From NCBI GenBank assembly GCA_002914845.1, contig JXTC01000050.1, positions 988,125 through 1,052,124 of the forward strand: a stretch of DNA of 64,000 nt. The letters are read 5' to 3'. The first letter of the stretch is position 1, and each line of letters starts with the position of its first letter. The DNA comes from Trema orientale. Its lineage: Eukaryota; Streptophyta; Magnoliopsida; Rosales; Cannabaceae. Positions 37,081 to 49,769 of the stretch are shown piece by piece. The notes beneath the pieces are model-generated. The model worked only from the letters and a program-made list of their open reading frames with translations. It ran no database searches and was not told the DNA's origin. The position numbers and the translations under genes were made by a program.

Positions 37081-37680
37081 AATCTGGAATCACGTGTAAA
37101 TCTTTAAATCATTTTTATTTTCATTTTATTTTTATCTTATCCTCATTTTCCACTTTTTAATTACTTTTTCCCTCTTTGGTGGCCTTGCTGACGTGTCAAT
37201 TGGCTTTACTTGGATAGAGATAAAGGGAAGTTACCAGGATAGTACCGAAATCGCCAAATCACACTCCTTCCCTGCTCACTTTTTCAAAAAAACAAAATAA
37301 TAAATAAATAAATTTGGAATAATCGTCTTTAGAAAATTATAGAAAAGTAACGGTTTATGGTGGTGATCCACGTGGTTCCATTCCCTTCACATTCGGTGGC
37401 CGTTACGGTCATTATTTGTCATGTCTCTGCTGCGGTCAAACATCCAAACAACAAAAGATACCACCAATGGGATTGCGCCACGACACAGTTCACTCACACA
37501 CCAGATCTCACCTCCCTTGATTGGAGAAGCCACGTGACCGTAACATTAAAAGGGACATGTGGACTAGGGACGAGGTGGGGGACTCGGTGACCTACACAAG
37601 TCGCAAGGAGTGACCCAATCGAGACCAGCTTTTCAACTTTAAAGACTAAAGTGCCCTTATTTGGCACGTGTATTATTATT
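37081..37680. promoter_or_regulatory. GC-richer island with four more G-boxes
   Basis: CACGTG occurs at 37091, 37369, 37531 and 37665, in DNA noticeably richer in GC than its surroundings. A plus-strand frame at 37357-37590 has no protein resemblance. The island is 1.8-2.3 kb upstream of the NAC start. A distal regulatory region of that gene is my preferred reading, but the 3' or 5' end of an unrecognised transcript is possible. Confidence 0.4.
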
Positions 37681-38498
37681 ATTATTTTTTTTGAAACACC
37701 GTATTATTATTAACTTGATATGGTAGCACAAATTATTGGAAGCTGAATATATTTCGCTAGTAAATTAGCTGGCTTCGGGACTAGATTTTTGTCCCTCTTT
37801 AAAGTCTTAATCCTACGACCCAAAATGGTCAAATGAATATAAGAAAGTGTTAATATGTCCCAATTAACTCCGATGATTTTTTTTTTCTTTAGTCCTTTTT
37901 ATGAGTGGGTATTTTTTCAATTTATTTTTGAAAGAGTGAAATTTTTTTTCTTATCTTGTTTGGAGGAGAAGTCAATTACTTGGACCTGTTACCTTGTGGT
38001 TTCAAGTTCTCTTTAAGTGATGGTCAAATGTTTATGCACTACTTATTTTGCAAAAGATTTTTTAAGAAATGGAATTAAAAGAAATTAAAAGCTATAGTAG
38101 TTTTAGAATCATCGCGGAAGTTTCCATAGTTTCACAGTTGTGCATCACTTTCACATTTTAGAGATATTAGATATAGTGGGTAATGGAAGCACTTGTTAAG
38201 AATGGCAGCATTAGTTAATGAATCATAGTTTTTTTTTTTTTAATGCCCCCAGAAGGAATACGTTTTAATAAAATGAAAATCCGATAAATATTGTTTGGTT
38301 TTTTAAAAAATACACTAACAAACTACTTATTTTACCCCTATATTAGGTAAAAAGTATCCGTCTGATGACCAAATTCTTAATGGCCTTACTAAACTATACA
38401 GTATATATACTCATATAATACTAGTCTTATTTCCAAAGACTATTTTTTTTAAATTCCCTCTAATTAAAAATGAATAAAAATAAATTATGCGAAAAATG
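37681..38498. other. AT-rich intergenic DNA, no gene seen
   Basis: No coding frame or repeat boundary stands out. Confidence 0.5.
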
Positions 38499-38506
38499 TC
38501 TTTACT

Positions 38507-39049
38507 TAGGGCCATCAATTTTCTAGCCGACACGACGATACGACTCAAAAACAACACGAAATAAACGGGTTTAGGTGATTCATTTAGTTTTCTTGTCAAT
38601 TTCGAATTGACACGTGTAACAATTATAATAAACAGGTTCGGGTCAACCCGTTGACCCTAAAGTGACCCGTATAACCCGTTTAATTAAATGAGTCGTTTTC
38701 TTGTCGTGTCAACACGACAGTAATACGACACATTTAGTGATATTTTAATATTTTAAACATGATTTTAATTAATTCTAAATATATTTATATATGTAAAATT
38801 AAATTAATTAGTGCATAATTGTGTTAAATTAGAATAATCGTGTCAATTTTGAAGAATCGTGTCAAACGGGTCATAATATAATACATTACACATTTATTAA
38901 ACGGGTTACATATATCGTATCGTGTTACACGTGTATTAATCGTGTCGTGTTAGGGATTAATCGTGTGGTATTCGGATTGGGATGTTATCGTATTGTTTCA
39001 TAATCATATCGACCCAAACATGACACGATAGCACGAATTGCCAATCCTA
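38507..39049. mobile_element. hAT-type MITE
   Basis: Ends TAGGGCCATCAATTTTC on the left and, read inward from the right, TAGGATTGGCAATTCGTGC. Both match the TAGGGNTGGCAATTCG ends I know from plant hAT elements. The 8-bp flanks are TCTTTACT (38499-38506) and TCTTTATT (39050-39057), a 7/8 match. The inside is rich in repeated CGTGTCGTGT and ACCCGTTT words and has no coding frame. 543 bp. Confidence 0.8.
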
Positions 39050-39057
39050 TCTTTATT

Positions 39058-42000
39058 GTACCATTTTTGTTGTTCTTTTAGCACTTTTGACATGATTTTG
39101 CAAACTCCTGAAATACATTTGGCATTTCGAAAACCAAAAGGATAAAGCGGGTATTTTCTTAAAATCATGGGAATATTTGTTTTATTTTCGCATAATAAAT
39201 TTAACATGGATATATTAACAATAAGACCTTAAATTATGAAGCTAATAGGATACACAGTTTAATATTTATATGATTGACATTAGTTGTATGCTTAATTTGA
39301 TTGGTAATTATACTCTACTTTAATATTTAGCATTAAAGTTTAAATTTTTCAGCACTCGTAATAATAGCAAAAACAAAAGGACTTTTAAGCTATATGACTT
39401 TAAATGAAATTTTCAGTTTAGTAACATTTTAAAACTTGTATTTAGTTCACTAACCTTCTCTTTACTGAAATTTTGTACTCCCGATCATATACCGTTTTCG
39501 CAAAAATTTGAAAATTATCTCAAATTTTTCTTTTAAAAAATGAAAATTTGATGTTTGGGTAAGTTAAAATTTTGTTTATAGTAATATTTTTTTTAAATTT
39601 GGTAGGTTTAATCGAAATTAAGCTTGAAAATGACGATTTCAATCCTAAAAATCATGATTTTTCGGCTTGAAAATCGTTTGGCAAAAATTTCCGTCAAACT
39701 GTTCATTTAGACTGGACTAGGTCCAACTCAACTGTACTTAATCGAACTCGATTGGGATACTTTGAGTTTTTCCACTCTATGTTAGCAAAAAAAAAAAAAA
39801 GTTTGAAGAAAATTAAAAAGAAAAAAAGATGAGATTACTATTCAGAAGAGGGGTTGGGAGAAGGTTATTGACATTATTTTTGGAACTATATATAAGTAAT
39901 GTCATTCTCACTCGGAAGCTCTTATATAAATTAAAATTTGTCAATCAAGTAAACAAAAAAAAAAAAAAAAGAAAAAAAAAACGACTAATTAGAATGTACA
40001 CTTAAGAGTCCTTCGTCGAGTTTGATCAATCCCTATCCCTAAGTCACGCCACTCGGTTCGTGGTTAACGTGACATACATACATGATCATGATCACGAATG
40101 AAACCTTGATCACATATCACGTCGGCCGAATAAATTGAAACAGTACTCTATTCATATGATGGCTTCCAATGGCAGCCGCAAAAGGCCAAAGCAAACTTAA
40201 GTGATGGTGCAACATTTTATCAAATAGAAATAAAAATTGAAGGTGAAATATTACTAATGCGACAAAAACACATACTTCATTAAAGAATTCATTATTTAAA
40301 TCAAATGAATAAAATAAAAAATTTAAACGAGTCGGCAGTACTGTCCGTCCTTACTATGAAATGCAAACAAAGAACGGTTCTGGATCAATAGAGAAATCCA
40401 TTGAACTCGAACAATATTGATCAGTAAAAAGTAATATTAATGGACATTATATTATATATATATATATAATTAATTAATTAAAGGGCACTTTAATTTGTTT
40501 GATATGAACAAGAACGTCGAAGATGCATATGTCAAACTCTTTTTAAACTAGTGGGGGTTCTGCATGCATGATAACTAGTAGTACTACGCATTATAATTTT
40601 GTTTGATCCATCTATTAAAATAAGTGTATTTAAATAAAAATTGTGAAATATGTTGTTATAATTGAAATGAGAGACATTTGAAGTAAAATAAAGTAGAATT
40701 GGTTGTAATTAAAATGCATGTGAGACATTAGAATGCATGTGAGATATTCAAAAACACCTCTTAAGTTCTATTCTTATTCTAAAACACAAAAAACCCATTT
40801 CAGTAATTGATGTGACTGGTGGGCCATTTGAATGGAAAAACTGAATTGTTGAAACAAATACTTATTCCAAAAGACCATTTGAATGAAAAAACTGGAATTG
40901 TTGAAACAAACACTCATTCCAAAGAGTTTTTTATCTGAATGGAATGGAATTATTGAACCAAACTGACCCTATATATAGTAGTACAGTTCTATTTGTTGTA
41001 TAATTTAAGTATTAATAGCAATTAATTAATGGTTTAATACTTTTTATACTATGTTTTAATTAAACAATTACAGCATTAAAAGAATAAAAAGAAATAAAAT
41101 CAAACAAAGACTCGGTGATGATGAGTGTGCAAGTGAAATTATGAACATTCGAATGTGGCTAACAAACATCACACCAGGAGAGTCAATTTACATAATTATC
41201 CCCACAGTGAAAAGCTGGCAATTAGTGTTACTGGGTTTGGGTCTTTTTCTTTATTCTTACTTGTAATTAATTAATTTGGATATAGAGCAAGTGGGGTTGG
41301 TTGGTCACGCCTATAGCAGTTGGGTCCAAAATTCAAATTTAACATTACTATTAGTCAAAGAGACCAGAGAGTAAATTGCATGCCCAAGTGAATTGAACAC
41401 GTTTTTCTTTTAAATTTTGTCAAAAAATCTGACTCTTTATAAGCTTTAGCATAGCTTTCTCTCATATGAATTTTGAAAAAGAAGAGGTCGACATCTTCAG
41501 TCCCAGCGGCGGCAACCCCACTTGGGTTCTTAGCCGCCAATTTGTCCAATTTCGTTGTTTCATTTTCTTCCACATACAATACAATTATATTGTTCAAATT
41601 AATCACATTTCAATGGTCGCAGGGTCATTTTCTTATACGTTAATGGAAACCCCTAATCTAGTTCCCAATCCTATTTGTTCCTTCAAATAGTATATTTAAA
41701 AGGCATACATACTTAATTAAAAAGGTATACATCACTTGAGTTTAGGCTAAATGTTGATACTATATTGTTAATTCTAGTCGAAATTCACCAATGAAATATA
41801 TTTGGTTAAAATATGCACGTGAACATAGCGATAAAAGCATCTATTTGGAGCATTCGCTTCTATCATATAAGGGTTTTGAATTTTTGGTGGATCATATGAA
41901 TTACTACGAATGTGTCCCTCAGTGAGTAGACCATGTGATATGCACCACTGTCCTACTAGATGATGAAGGCTTTAGTTTAAGATCGTTGCCATTTTACCTG

Positions 42001-45000
42001 TGGTCTTAGAAATCGCCAGGTTCAAATGGTTATCGCAGTTAAAATTGGGTGAGGAGAGCACCACAAATTCCTCTTTTTTAATCGGAAAAAAAAGACGTGT
42101 GATAGAACAAAATTACTTCTGTAAACTTAACGGTTAAAGTCATGATCAAAAGTCCATAAACTTTCTTTTTTTTTTCTAAAAATATTCTTGAACTTTATTT
42201 TGTTCCGCCAATGGTTCCTAAATCTTTCTGTCCATCCAAATATTTAACAGTTAAATTTGAAGGAATATCACCAAGAAAAACCTAAAAATTGAACAAAATT
42301 GAGTACAATCACAAAAAAAAAAAAAAAAACTCGAAGTTCAAGTACTATATAAAGCCAAATAAATCAGTGGTAACATGTCACAACCTTAATTTTCCGAAGG
42401 TGATGAGGAATGGGCTTTATAGATTGACCTGCTATTTGTGATCTACAGTGATGGTGCTCTTCAACGGTGTCTAAATTGTCTGTGGCAAAAGGGTAATTTA
42501 ATTTTGTCATTTATGAAATTTTAGTCAACACATAACAGTAATAAGACACTCTAAAGCTTATTAGAATTTAAGATAATAGGACTATAGATAGATCTAATTT
42601 AACATGACAGGACAATAGATTTAGATTTATGGTATTTTTAGTACACACAGATTTAGAATTGTAGTAGTTTTGGCTTTTATTTAGTATTTTTTCTTTTATT
42701 AATATAATTATTATTTAGATTTGTATCATTTATGATTTAGATCTAAAGAGTTTTTTTTTTTAACTATTGCAGATCAGATTTTATAGAAATTTTTATGATG
42801 AATCAATCAAAAGTCTCAATTCGAATAGTGAAGAATAGAAATGAGCTATTAAAGACCTCTAATACATTCTTCACAGTGTTTTTCTCCAAGATTGTTGACA
42901 GAGACTGATTTTGCTCCAATATTTTTGAACGTTTTTTTGTCTTCAAGTTTATGAATCGATTTCTAATTCTCATTATAAAAGTTACTATGTAACATGATTT
43001 GCTATTATAACTCTTATTTGTGTTCAATGAAATTGTTTCTTAAAAAAAAAAAAAAAAGACTAAACAATGATTTAGTCTGAAAGGATTACTTTCCTAATCA
43101 CAAAATTTAATATATTTGTTGCTTTAGTTTGTGTACCATTGATTTGCCATTAACAGCCCATTGATGTCTAGATTGTGAACTAGTAATTATTCAATTTCTT
43201 TTGTCATTTTGTGAAAAAGGATATGTTCGACATGCACTAATACGGTCGATGTCTTTCCACTTTCATGCTTCAATTAGAATATAATTTTTTAAGTTTAATA
43301 GAATATAATTGATAAATATAGTATTGTAAGTGTATAATGTTTGTCGTTGGTTTGATAAATCTTTGTAATATAAACCGTTGTGCGCGGAGACAATGGGAGT
43401 TGGGAGATGGAACTTCTATGAGAGCCAGGGAAAGTGTATCTAATGGCGGCTGGGATTAGACTTTGAAAGTTTAATATTCTTTGTTGATGAGTTTTAGATT
43501 TCTTTTAATTTGTCTTATTGGTTTGTGTGGTGCAAAGAGTAGTACAAAGTTTCTTAATTTTTTTTAAATCAATAAATTATAAAAAAATGTTGAAACGTTC
43601 ATTGTTTTATTGTTTATATATTATGTTTGTCATGTAATTAATTAAATTCCCATTGTTGTGGACGAAAGAATCAAATGTTATTTTGTATTAGAGCAGAAAA
43701 GGCAGCTTGAAATGGTTGCTTTTGCTTGCAATTCAAGTTTTGATATTTCTTGTATTCTTCTTTATCTTTTATTCTTGATGACCAAATTCCAAAGCAAATT
43801 AATCAACTGGCAACCACTCACAAGGGTTATTCTGATAAGTTTCAGCCTCCACAGAAAAGTGGGAAGCAGACCCTTTTTAACTTGTATTATAGATAACATA
43901 GAATATTGACATTAAAAAAAAACGACTAAAAACCAACCGATAGATGTGTGAACGGATGGCAGTATAGTCATTTAATGCTATTCTTTTTTGGATCATGTGA
44001 AGAAAAAGGTGGTGGGCTAAGAGGTACTTATCATGCATAATTAGGGATGATGCATGATTTGCGCAGTTCAAACTAGTGCAAGAGGCAGGAATATGTTAGT
44101 GAAAAAAGAAAAAATAATTGCAAAGTAGTCTCTCTCTCTCTCTCTCATTTTTCTTTTGAATTGTATAAAGTAGTCTTTTGAATGAGCAGTTATAGAGAAG
44201 GAAAATGTTGAGTAGCACTTTTAGTGTTTAGTAGTTAGTTCCACAAGCAGCAGAATTGCTCTCGATAGTATTTGCTCCAAAGATAGAGTCTAATAACTGG
44301 AACACGTTCGAGAACAAATTATAACATCAATATATATATTTATATTTGCAAAGAGTTTCAATTAGCTAGGTCTGGCTACTAAGAAACACTTCCAAAAGGT
44401 CTAATTAATTTTCCTATTTTCTGGGAGGGATAAAAATAGTATGAGCACTGCACTGGATACTATATTAATTGAGGAGTGTAGCCTATGGCTATTAATAGTT
44501 ACAATGTTGAATGCCAGTGATGAGATTCCTTCATTTTACTTGAGATAGTAGAGGTTGATTACGACATTAATGAATTCAACTATATTACTTGTATAATTAG
44601 GTAACTCAAGTAAATTAGCAAGTTATGCACGCAACTAACTCCAATACATGTGCTATATATATAGCTAGCCTTTAGCTGATCAGCTTCATATATATATATA
44701 TATATATATATCCAAGCATGTAATATTTAGATGTGTATATATATGAGCAGAATATCTTCATGTCATGTCATGAATCCAAAACTTATTTGATCATGACTCA
44801 ACAGATCTAGTATAGTGCTAAATAAAGCCCTTTACTTGAATTAGCTAGATTATCTTTTATCTTCAACAGATTTATTTTTATGCAGTGCTCCATAATGTCT
44901 AATAATTTTTTTTCCTTTTAACAAGATAATGAATGTAAAAATTGCACTGGGCTCCATCATCCAAAATTAATAAAACACAAAATCACAAATTAATTATATT

Positions 45001-45275
45001 TAATTATATATAGATGTTGAACTGTGTTAATAAGACTCGAGAATTTATATACAAAGCCATATATTGAGAGCCAACCTCAACTGGTTCATCATTCTGTTTA
45101 TTTCTTCCATTTTCATTCGAAATCATTAATTAAAGACCTATAATTAATTCTTTTTTCATTAACAAGTATATATTAGAAACAATCAATTAATCAAATAAAT
45201 TAATCATATAAGTCATAACAAGAAACAACAACTAACAAATAACAATAGATTATATTAATATTAAAACTCCCAAAT
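39058..45275. other. AT-rich intergenic DNA, no gene seen
   Basis: Several microsatellites, including CT near 44132 and TA near 44691. At 40824-40925 two near-copies of about 51 bp, CCATTTGAATG...GTTGAAACAAA, sit side by side. They are bounded by weak inverted ends (TTTTGTTTGATCCAT near 40597 and ATTGAACCAAACTGAC near 40953), perhaps an old MITE. No coding frame is convincing. Confidence 0.4.
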
Positions 45276-46046
45276 TTAACAACCATTCTTGGCGTTAATA
45301 TTCTTATTATTAGGGTGGGATGAGGATGAAACTTCAGAGCTGCAAATAGGGCAACACTTCTTAATCCGAAGCCACTTGCTTATGCACTCGGAATGATAAG
45401 GATGTTCACATGGAAGCGCAACCAACGACTCTCCATCTTCATACTCAATCTGGCAAATCACACACCGATCAATACCAGCAGTACTACTACTCTTGTTAAT
45501 GATCTCATGATCATGATTAAGCGGTGATTTATTACTACTAATAATTGGATTTAAACACAGAGAGATTTCATTCGGAGAAAGCCCTCTCTCCTCCACTCCT
45601 ATAAACTCTCCCAACGCAATCAACTCCTCGTAAGTCAACTCGTCCACATCCAATTCATCGTCATCGTCATCATCATCATCGTCATATTCCTCCATATCTT
45701 CGTCTTCCTCGTCGTCTAGAAACCCTAGTTCGGCTTCGAATCCGCTCGCTTCGAAGAAAAACTCGTAGTCTTCGTGATTGTAGTCGTAAGTACTGGATTC
45801 TTCGCTCGTGATAGAAGCCGAATTAGTGTTATTATTAGCTTCGCGGTCTTCCTGATCGAAATCGGTTTCGCTTTCGATGGTTTCGAGCGTAGTAGTGAAG
45901 GGGGCGGCGGGGGACGACCTCTCTTGTCCCTGCGAGGCCATGGCTAGTGCGAGGTCGGACTCGGCTTGGCGCCCGCGGGTGAAAGGGATTCTCTGGCCGG
46001 GATTATTATTAGGCTGTTTTGTAGCTTGATCATTGTCGTCCGCCAT
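45276..46046 (-). CDS. BBR: BIG BROTHER-related RING-H2 E3 ubiquitin ligase
   Basis: Single exon, 256 residues, starting MADDNDQATK. A C-terminal RING-H2 finger lies at about residues 194-236: C-VI-C-QIEYEDGESLVALP-C-E-H-PY-H-SE-C-ISKWLRIKKC-C-PI-C. Upstream of it is the segment ELTYEELIALGEFIGVEERG followed by LS, which matches the BIG BROTHER / BIG BROTHER-related signature (LGE.VGTE.RGLS). Arabidopsis BIG BROTHER limits organ size by ubiquitinating growth regulators. The middle is very acidic with a run of nine aspartates, encoded by an ATC repeat on the plus strand (about 45655-45690) that could vary in length. No introns are visible. No membrane segment. Confidence 0.88.
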   Translation of the reverse strand: MADDNDQATKQPNNNPGQRIPFTRGRQAESDLALAMASQGQERSSPAAPFTTTLETIESETDFDQEDREANNNTNSASITSEESSTYDYNHEDYEFFFEASGFEAELGFLDDEEDEDMEEYDDDDDDDDDELDVDELTYEELIALGEFIGVEERGLSPNEISLCLNPIISSNKSPLNHDHEIINKSSSTAGIDRCVICQIEYEDGESLVALPCEHPYHSECISKWLRIKKCCPICSSEVSSSSHPNNKNINAKNGC

Positions 46047-47205
46047 CGGATTCTTAGAAACTGTACGGAAAATTAGGGTGGAGAGATCACCAATTCTTTA
46101 AAGGTATATGATGAGAGATGGGTTAGGGAGAGATATTGTGTTTTTTTTTTTTTTTTTTTCCGAGGCTTGATTCGAGTGGAAGCAACCCAATTGGAAAGCA
46201 ATGGGGGGAAAAGGAAAAGAATTCTTATGACTTTCAATTTCTTCTCACAATGGTTCTAGATTCTAGCTAGCTAATTGGCTAAGTAGTAGTAGTACCTGAA
46301 AAATTCAAAAGTCCATGGAGAAATATAATAGCTTTTTGAGGTTTTCTTTATGGAGAAGGTAAACTTTGACGCGAGGCAAAGGAGATGAATATATTAGGTG
46401 TCATATAAGCTACAACGTTATTCCAATTTTCAAACTTTGACATTAAGATTTCAATGTTTTTAATAGTTACTTGCCCCATCTTTTAGGTAACCAACCACAC
46501 GGCTCGGTCAACAAAATTCTGCGTACATGTCCAAGTGGTTCATATTCATATATGAGCGTGGGCCATGATATGAATGTGTTCATATATATAGCGTCGGCCA
46601 TGATATGAATGCGTTCATATATATATATATATATATATGCGAATATACTATGCATTATGAATAGAGCTAGAGAGAGAGACTTCAATGGTTTCTCAAGGAT
46701 AAGCTTGGAGGTCATGTGAAACTAATTAATTTTATGTTTGGATTTTTCTTTAATTTCTAAATTAAGGACAAGCAAATCATTTTCGTTGATATATATGTAT
46801 ATCAAATCGGGGTTTAGTACACTTTCGTATGAGAGGAAAACGCTTGTTGCATCTTCTCTTACTTCATATTCAAGTGAAACATACACTTCAAAATTTAAGT
46901 AGCTCGGTAGCTTGTGGTACAGGTAAATACTATTGTTTCTCACTGTTTTTTTTTTCCTAATAATTAAATATGGTACGACAAAGGTGCAGAAGTTGAAAGG
47001 GATGGAGAAATTTTTGTTTTTATTTTTGAAATCTACAAAGTAGCAATAGTAAACCATTTAGTTTCTCTTGAACATGGTAACACTTGTTTTCTAAGTTTAA
47101 AAATATACAAAAATGCTATGTGATATACCATAAATAGTGTTTTTACAATAAATTTATACCTCTATTGTAATACTGATTTTGATGTTAGCTCTAAAACATG
47201 AAGAG
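46047..47205. other. Promoter side of the RING gene and spacer
   Basis: Probable 5' leader and promoter of the BIG BROTHER-like gene at the left edge, a T run at 46141-46160, a 35-bp duplication at 46557 and a TA run at about 46617-46638. No gene seen. Confidence 0.45.
46557..46626. repeat. 35-bp tandem duplication
   Basis: GGCCATGATATGAATG(T/C)GTT occurs at 46561 and 46596, followed in both copies by CATATATATA. Adjacent to a TA microsatellite. Confidence 0.85.
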
Positions 47206-47682
47206 TCACCGCCTTCTTCGATGAACTCTTCCCTTATGGATTGTACCTTTTTGAACAAACTTTGAGGTTCTAATCACCCTAATGGCTCGATCTCCGGAAG
47301 CATAATGATGATCACGATGATCACCAAGCTTGATTAAGTTTCTTCGATTGCCATTATAACCCAAATCTCTAGTACTTATCCCAGCTCCAATAACACTATG
47401 ACTCCTAGGCCTTAACGACTTCCTCAATTGGGCACTTTTGTAATCCCTCTTCCGACGAGGTAAGAACGACCTATTTTTAATTTCCTTGTGGTAATTAAAA
47501 TCATTATAACACAAAATTGCCTCGTCTTGATCATCATCTTCTTCAAAACTACTTTTATCGAAGACTTCGAGGTCTATAATCCGTTCTCGTTTCCTTCTTT
47601 TGATCGAATGAAGTTTGACCCACAAGAAAGTGAAGAAGTACTCACAAGAACAGAGACAGGAAGCAAAGCATACCCATATCAT
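47206..47682 (-). CDS. Small membrane-anchored basic protein, unknown function
   Basis: From the ATG at 47682 the frame gives 158 residues. The N-terminus is a Cys- and aromatic-rich hydrophobic segment (IWVCFASCLCSCEYFFTFLW, residues 2-21) followed at once by KLHSIKRRKRERI, so a signal anchor with a positive cytosolic flank is likely. The middle has an acidic patch (SSFEEDDDQDEAI), and the C-terminal half is strongly basic, ending GRVHRRRR. I do not recognise the family with confidence. The clean frame, the start with an anchor and the charged pattern suggest a real plant gene. Upstream codons in the same frame lack an ATG. The neighbouring BIG BROTHER-like gene is on the same strand, 1.2 kb downstream. 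Confidence 0.6.
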   Translation of the reverse strand: MIWVCFASCLCSCEYFFTFLWVKLHSIKRRKRERIIDLEVFDKSSFEEDDDQDEAILCYNDFNYHKEIKNRSFLPRRKRDYKSAQLRKSLRPRSHSVIGAGISTRDLGYNGNRRNLIKLGDHRDHHYASGDRAIRVIRTSKFVQKGTIHKGRVHRRRR

Positions 47683-49394
47683 TCTGCATAGGCTCCGGCT
47701 CACACACTCACAAATTCCCAATTTGTGTAACAAGTAGAAAAATAAGAGAACTGCAATTCATGATCAAAAGGGAAAAAGAACGACAAGGAAATTAAAAATG
47801 TCCCAATAAGCAGATGTAGTTCTCCAAAATTAAGCGTAATAATGTTTTTTCTTTTAATGGGATTCTCTTCAATTTTGTTAAGAGGGCTCTGGCAACACTC
47901 GCATCAACATGACGATTGTCGCATCAGAGCCTTTCATTTCTATGGAGCTTATAATAAGATCCATATAGGTATTTATGAATAGAGAATTGTAATTAGTTCG
48001 ACGCGTCTGCTTAAAATAATTATTTTATTAAATAAGAAGTTCGAACAACTATATGTAAAATATATTTAAATGTATTGTGATATGCAAGCAGACTCACCAA
48101 TATAGAGTAGAAGAAATACCATGGCCAACTTTAGCAGATTGGCAACACAGAAATGTTCAATGTAACAGATGAAATCCCATGTTGAGCCGCAAACGGAGCT
48201 GATTATCATAATTTCAACATGGTGTGATCAACCAATAAGATGCATGTGTATAAATAAATAGGCAGAGTTCTAAATTCTATAATTCCTAGGAACTAATTAA
48301 TAAAAGAATAATTTTGGGAAACGAATGCCTGTTCAAATTCTTTTGACCAGTATTTACATTTTCCTTAGGTATATATGAATTGTAATATTTAGATACAGTA
48401 GCAGTTAAATGTCAAGAATTATGTATGATTCTGGTTTTACCTGCAAGACTTTCCCGCTAGGAAAGCCAATGGGTAACCAAAAGCGTTGCCCACGACTTTA
48501 GCAAACCCAGAAAAGAAAGAATCAATCACGTTGCCCATTTCATCATCAATCTACTAATTAATGAAGTTGAAGCCTCATAGCTGCTGAGTACATATATTTA
48601 TATATATATATAGCATAGGGAAAAATAAAAGGTTAACTATGTTTAATGAAACCCTTAAGAATGCATGTGACTTAAATGATAAATTTGTTCTAATTGGTTA
48701 AGAATTAATGGAGGGTAATTAAGAATGGAAGAGGAAGGATTAAAAAAAGAAAAAAGAAAAAAAATGATCTCTTGATCTCCCAGATTAATCTGTTGTAGAT
48801 TTTTAGATAGATTGCCTCAAGTGCAACGTAAATTACTGTTTTCAAGTTGGAAGAGAAATAAGACTTATAATGTATGACACTTGCATGTGTTTTATAGTTA
48901 TTACCAATCACTTAACATGAAGATAAGAAAATAAGACTAGTAAAAGCACTGAAGAGGACGTATATACATACAACACAAAACAACAAAGACTGTTTCGGGA
49001 AAAGAGATATTACCCTTTTGGGAGCGTTTTGTGATAAACAAACTAGCTTGTCTCCTATTATGCTGAGTGAAAGGCCATATGGTCCAAGTTCCCAATTGTC
49101 TAGAAAATTATTATGTTCATAATAATCATGAGTGCAACGGAAAACACCAGGAGGAATGGTCAGTTACTAAGAGAGATCGAGTGTCTCATTTCACGATCTG
49201 AAAATAACCGACCGTACAGAGAATATTACAGTCAACAACTGCCTGTTCAAAAGATTTCCCCACGCCACCAAATTTACAGCTTATATATCAACCATAAAAA
49301 AATATGCCTTCATTTTGGGTCTGGCCCACTTCGACTGGTCAAAATGGTAAACTGGGAAAGGCAAAAGATGTACAGATTTTACTAGAAGAAATTT
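47683..49394. other. Intergenic DNA
   Basis: No convincing gene. The part at 49020-49390 is less AT-rich and holds a 90-codon plus-strand frame from 49113, without recognisable similarity. It stops where the AT-rich repeat begins. Confidence 0.4.
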
Positions 49395-49745
49395 AATATT
49401 TTATGATAATTTCGCAAAAATAAAAAAATAAAAAATCCGGGATTTTAAAATTGTTTGAAAAGTGAAGGATTTTAATTAGAAAAATACTAATTTTAAAAGT
49501 ATTTAGAAAAATACCACTTTTTATTAATTGATAAAATACTTAAAATAACTTTACAAGTTACCTCAAGTATTATTGAAAAATACTAATTTTAAAAAAGAAG
49601 TATTATTTTTCAAAATATTAATTTAAAGTGTTAATTTTCTAAAATATTTTTTAAAAAGTAATATTCTAAAATTTTTTAAAAAATTCGGAATTTTTCAATT
49701 TTTTTTTGTACTTTGAGCCTAGAATTTTGAAAGAAGCCCATTTTA
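49395..49745. repeat. AT-rich foldback repeat, copy C
   Basis: Left arm AAATCCGGGATTTTAAAATTG and right arm AAAAATTCGGAATTTTTC are inverted, with AGAAAAATACCACTTTTTAT units within. One 22-bp module lies at the centre (49540-49561, TTAAAATAACTTTACAAGTTAC). Confidence 0.65.
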
Positions 49746-49769
49746 CTAATGAATCATATTAAGTATTGA

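Noticed and set aside
37357-37590. 77-codon plus-strand frame in the GC-richer island
   Set aside because: No protein resemblance; the base composition and G-boxes fit a regulatory region better.
42100-42350. Possible MITE around an ACGG...CCGT-like patch
   Set aside because: No convincing inverted ends or target duplication by eye.
43380-43460. Possible LINE C-terminal fragment (QWELGDGTSMRARE)
   Set aside because: A single short W-x-x-G-D-G match that ends in a stop; no reverse transcriptase motif nearby, so chance cannot be excluded.
47683-47733. Longer version of the small membrane protein starting at 47733
   Set aside because: The codon there is TTG, not ATG; the first ATG in frame is at 47682.
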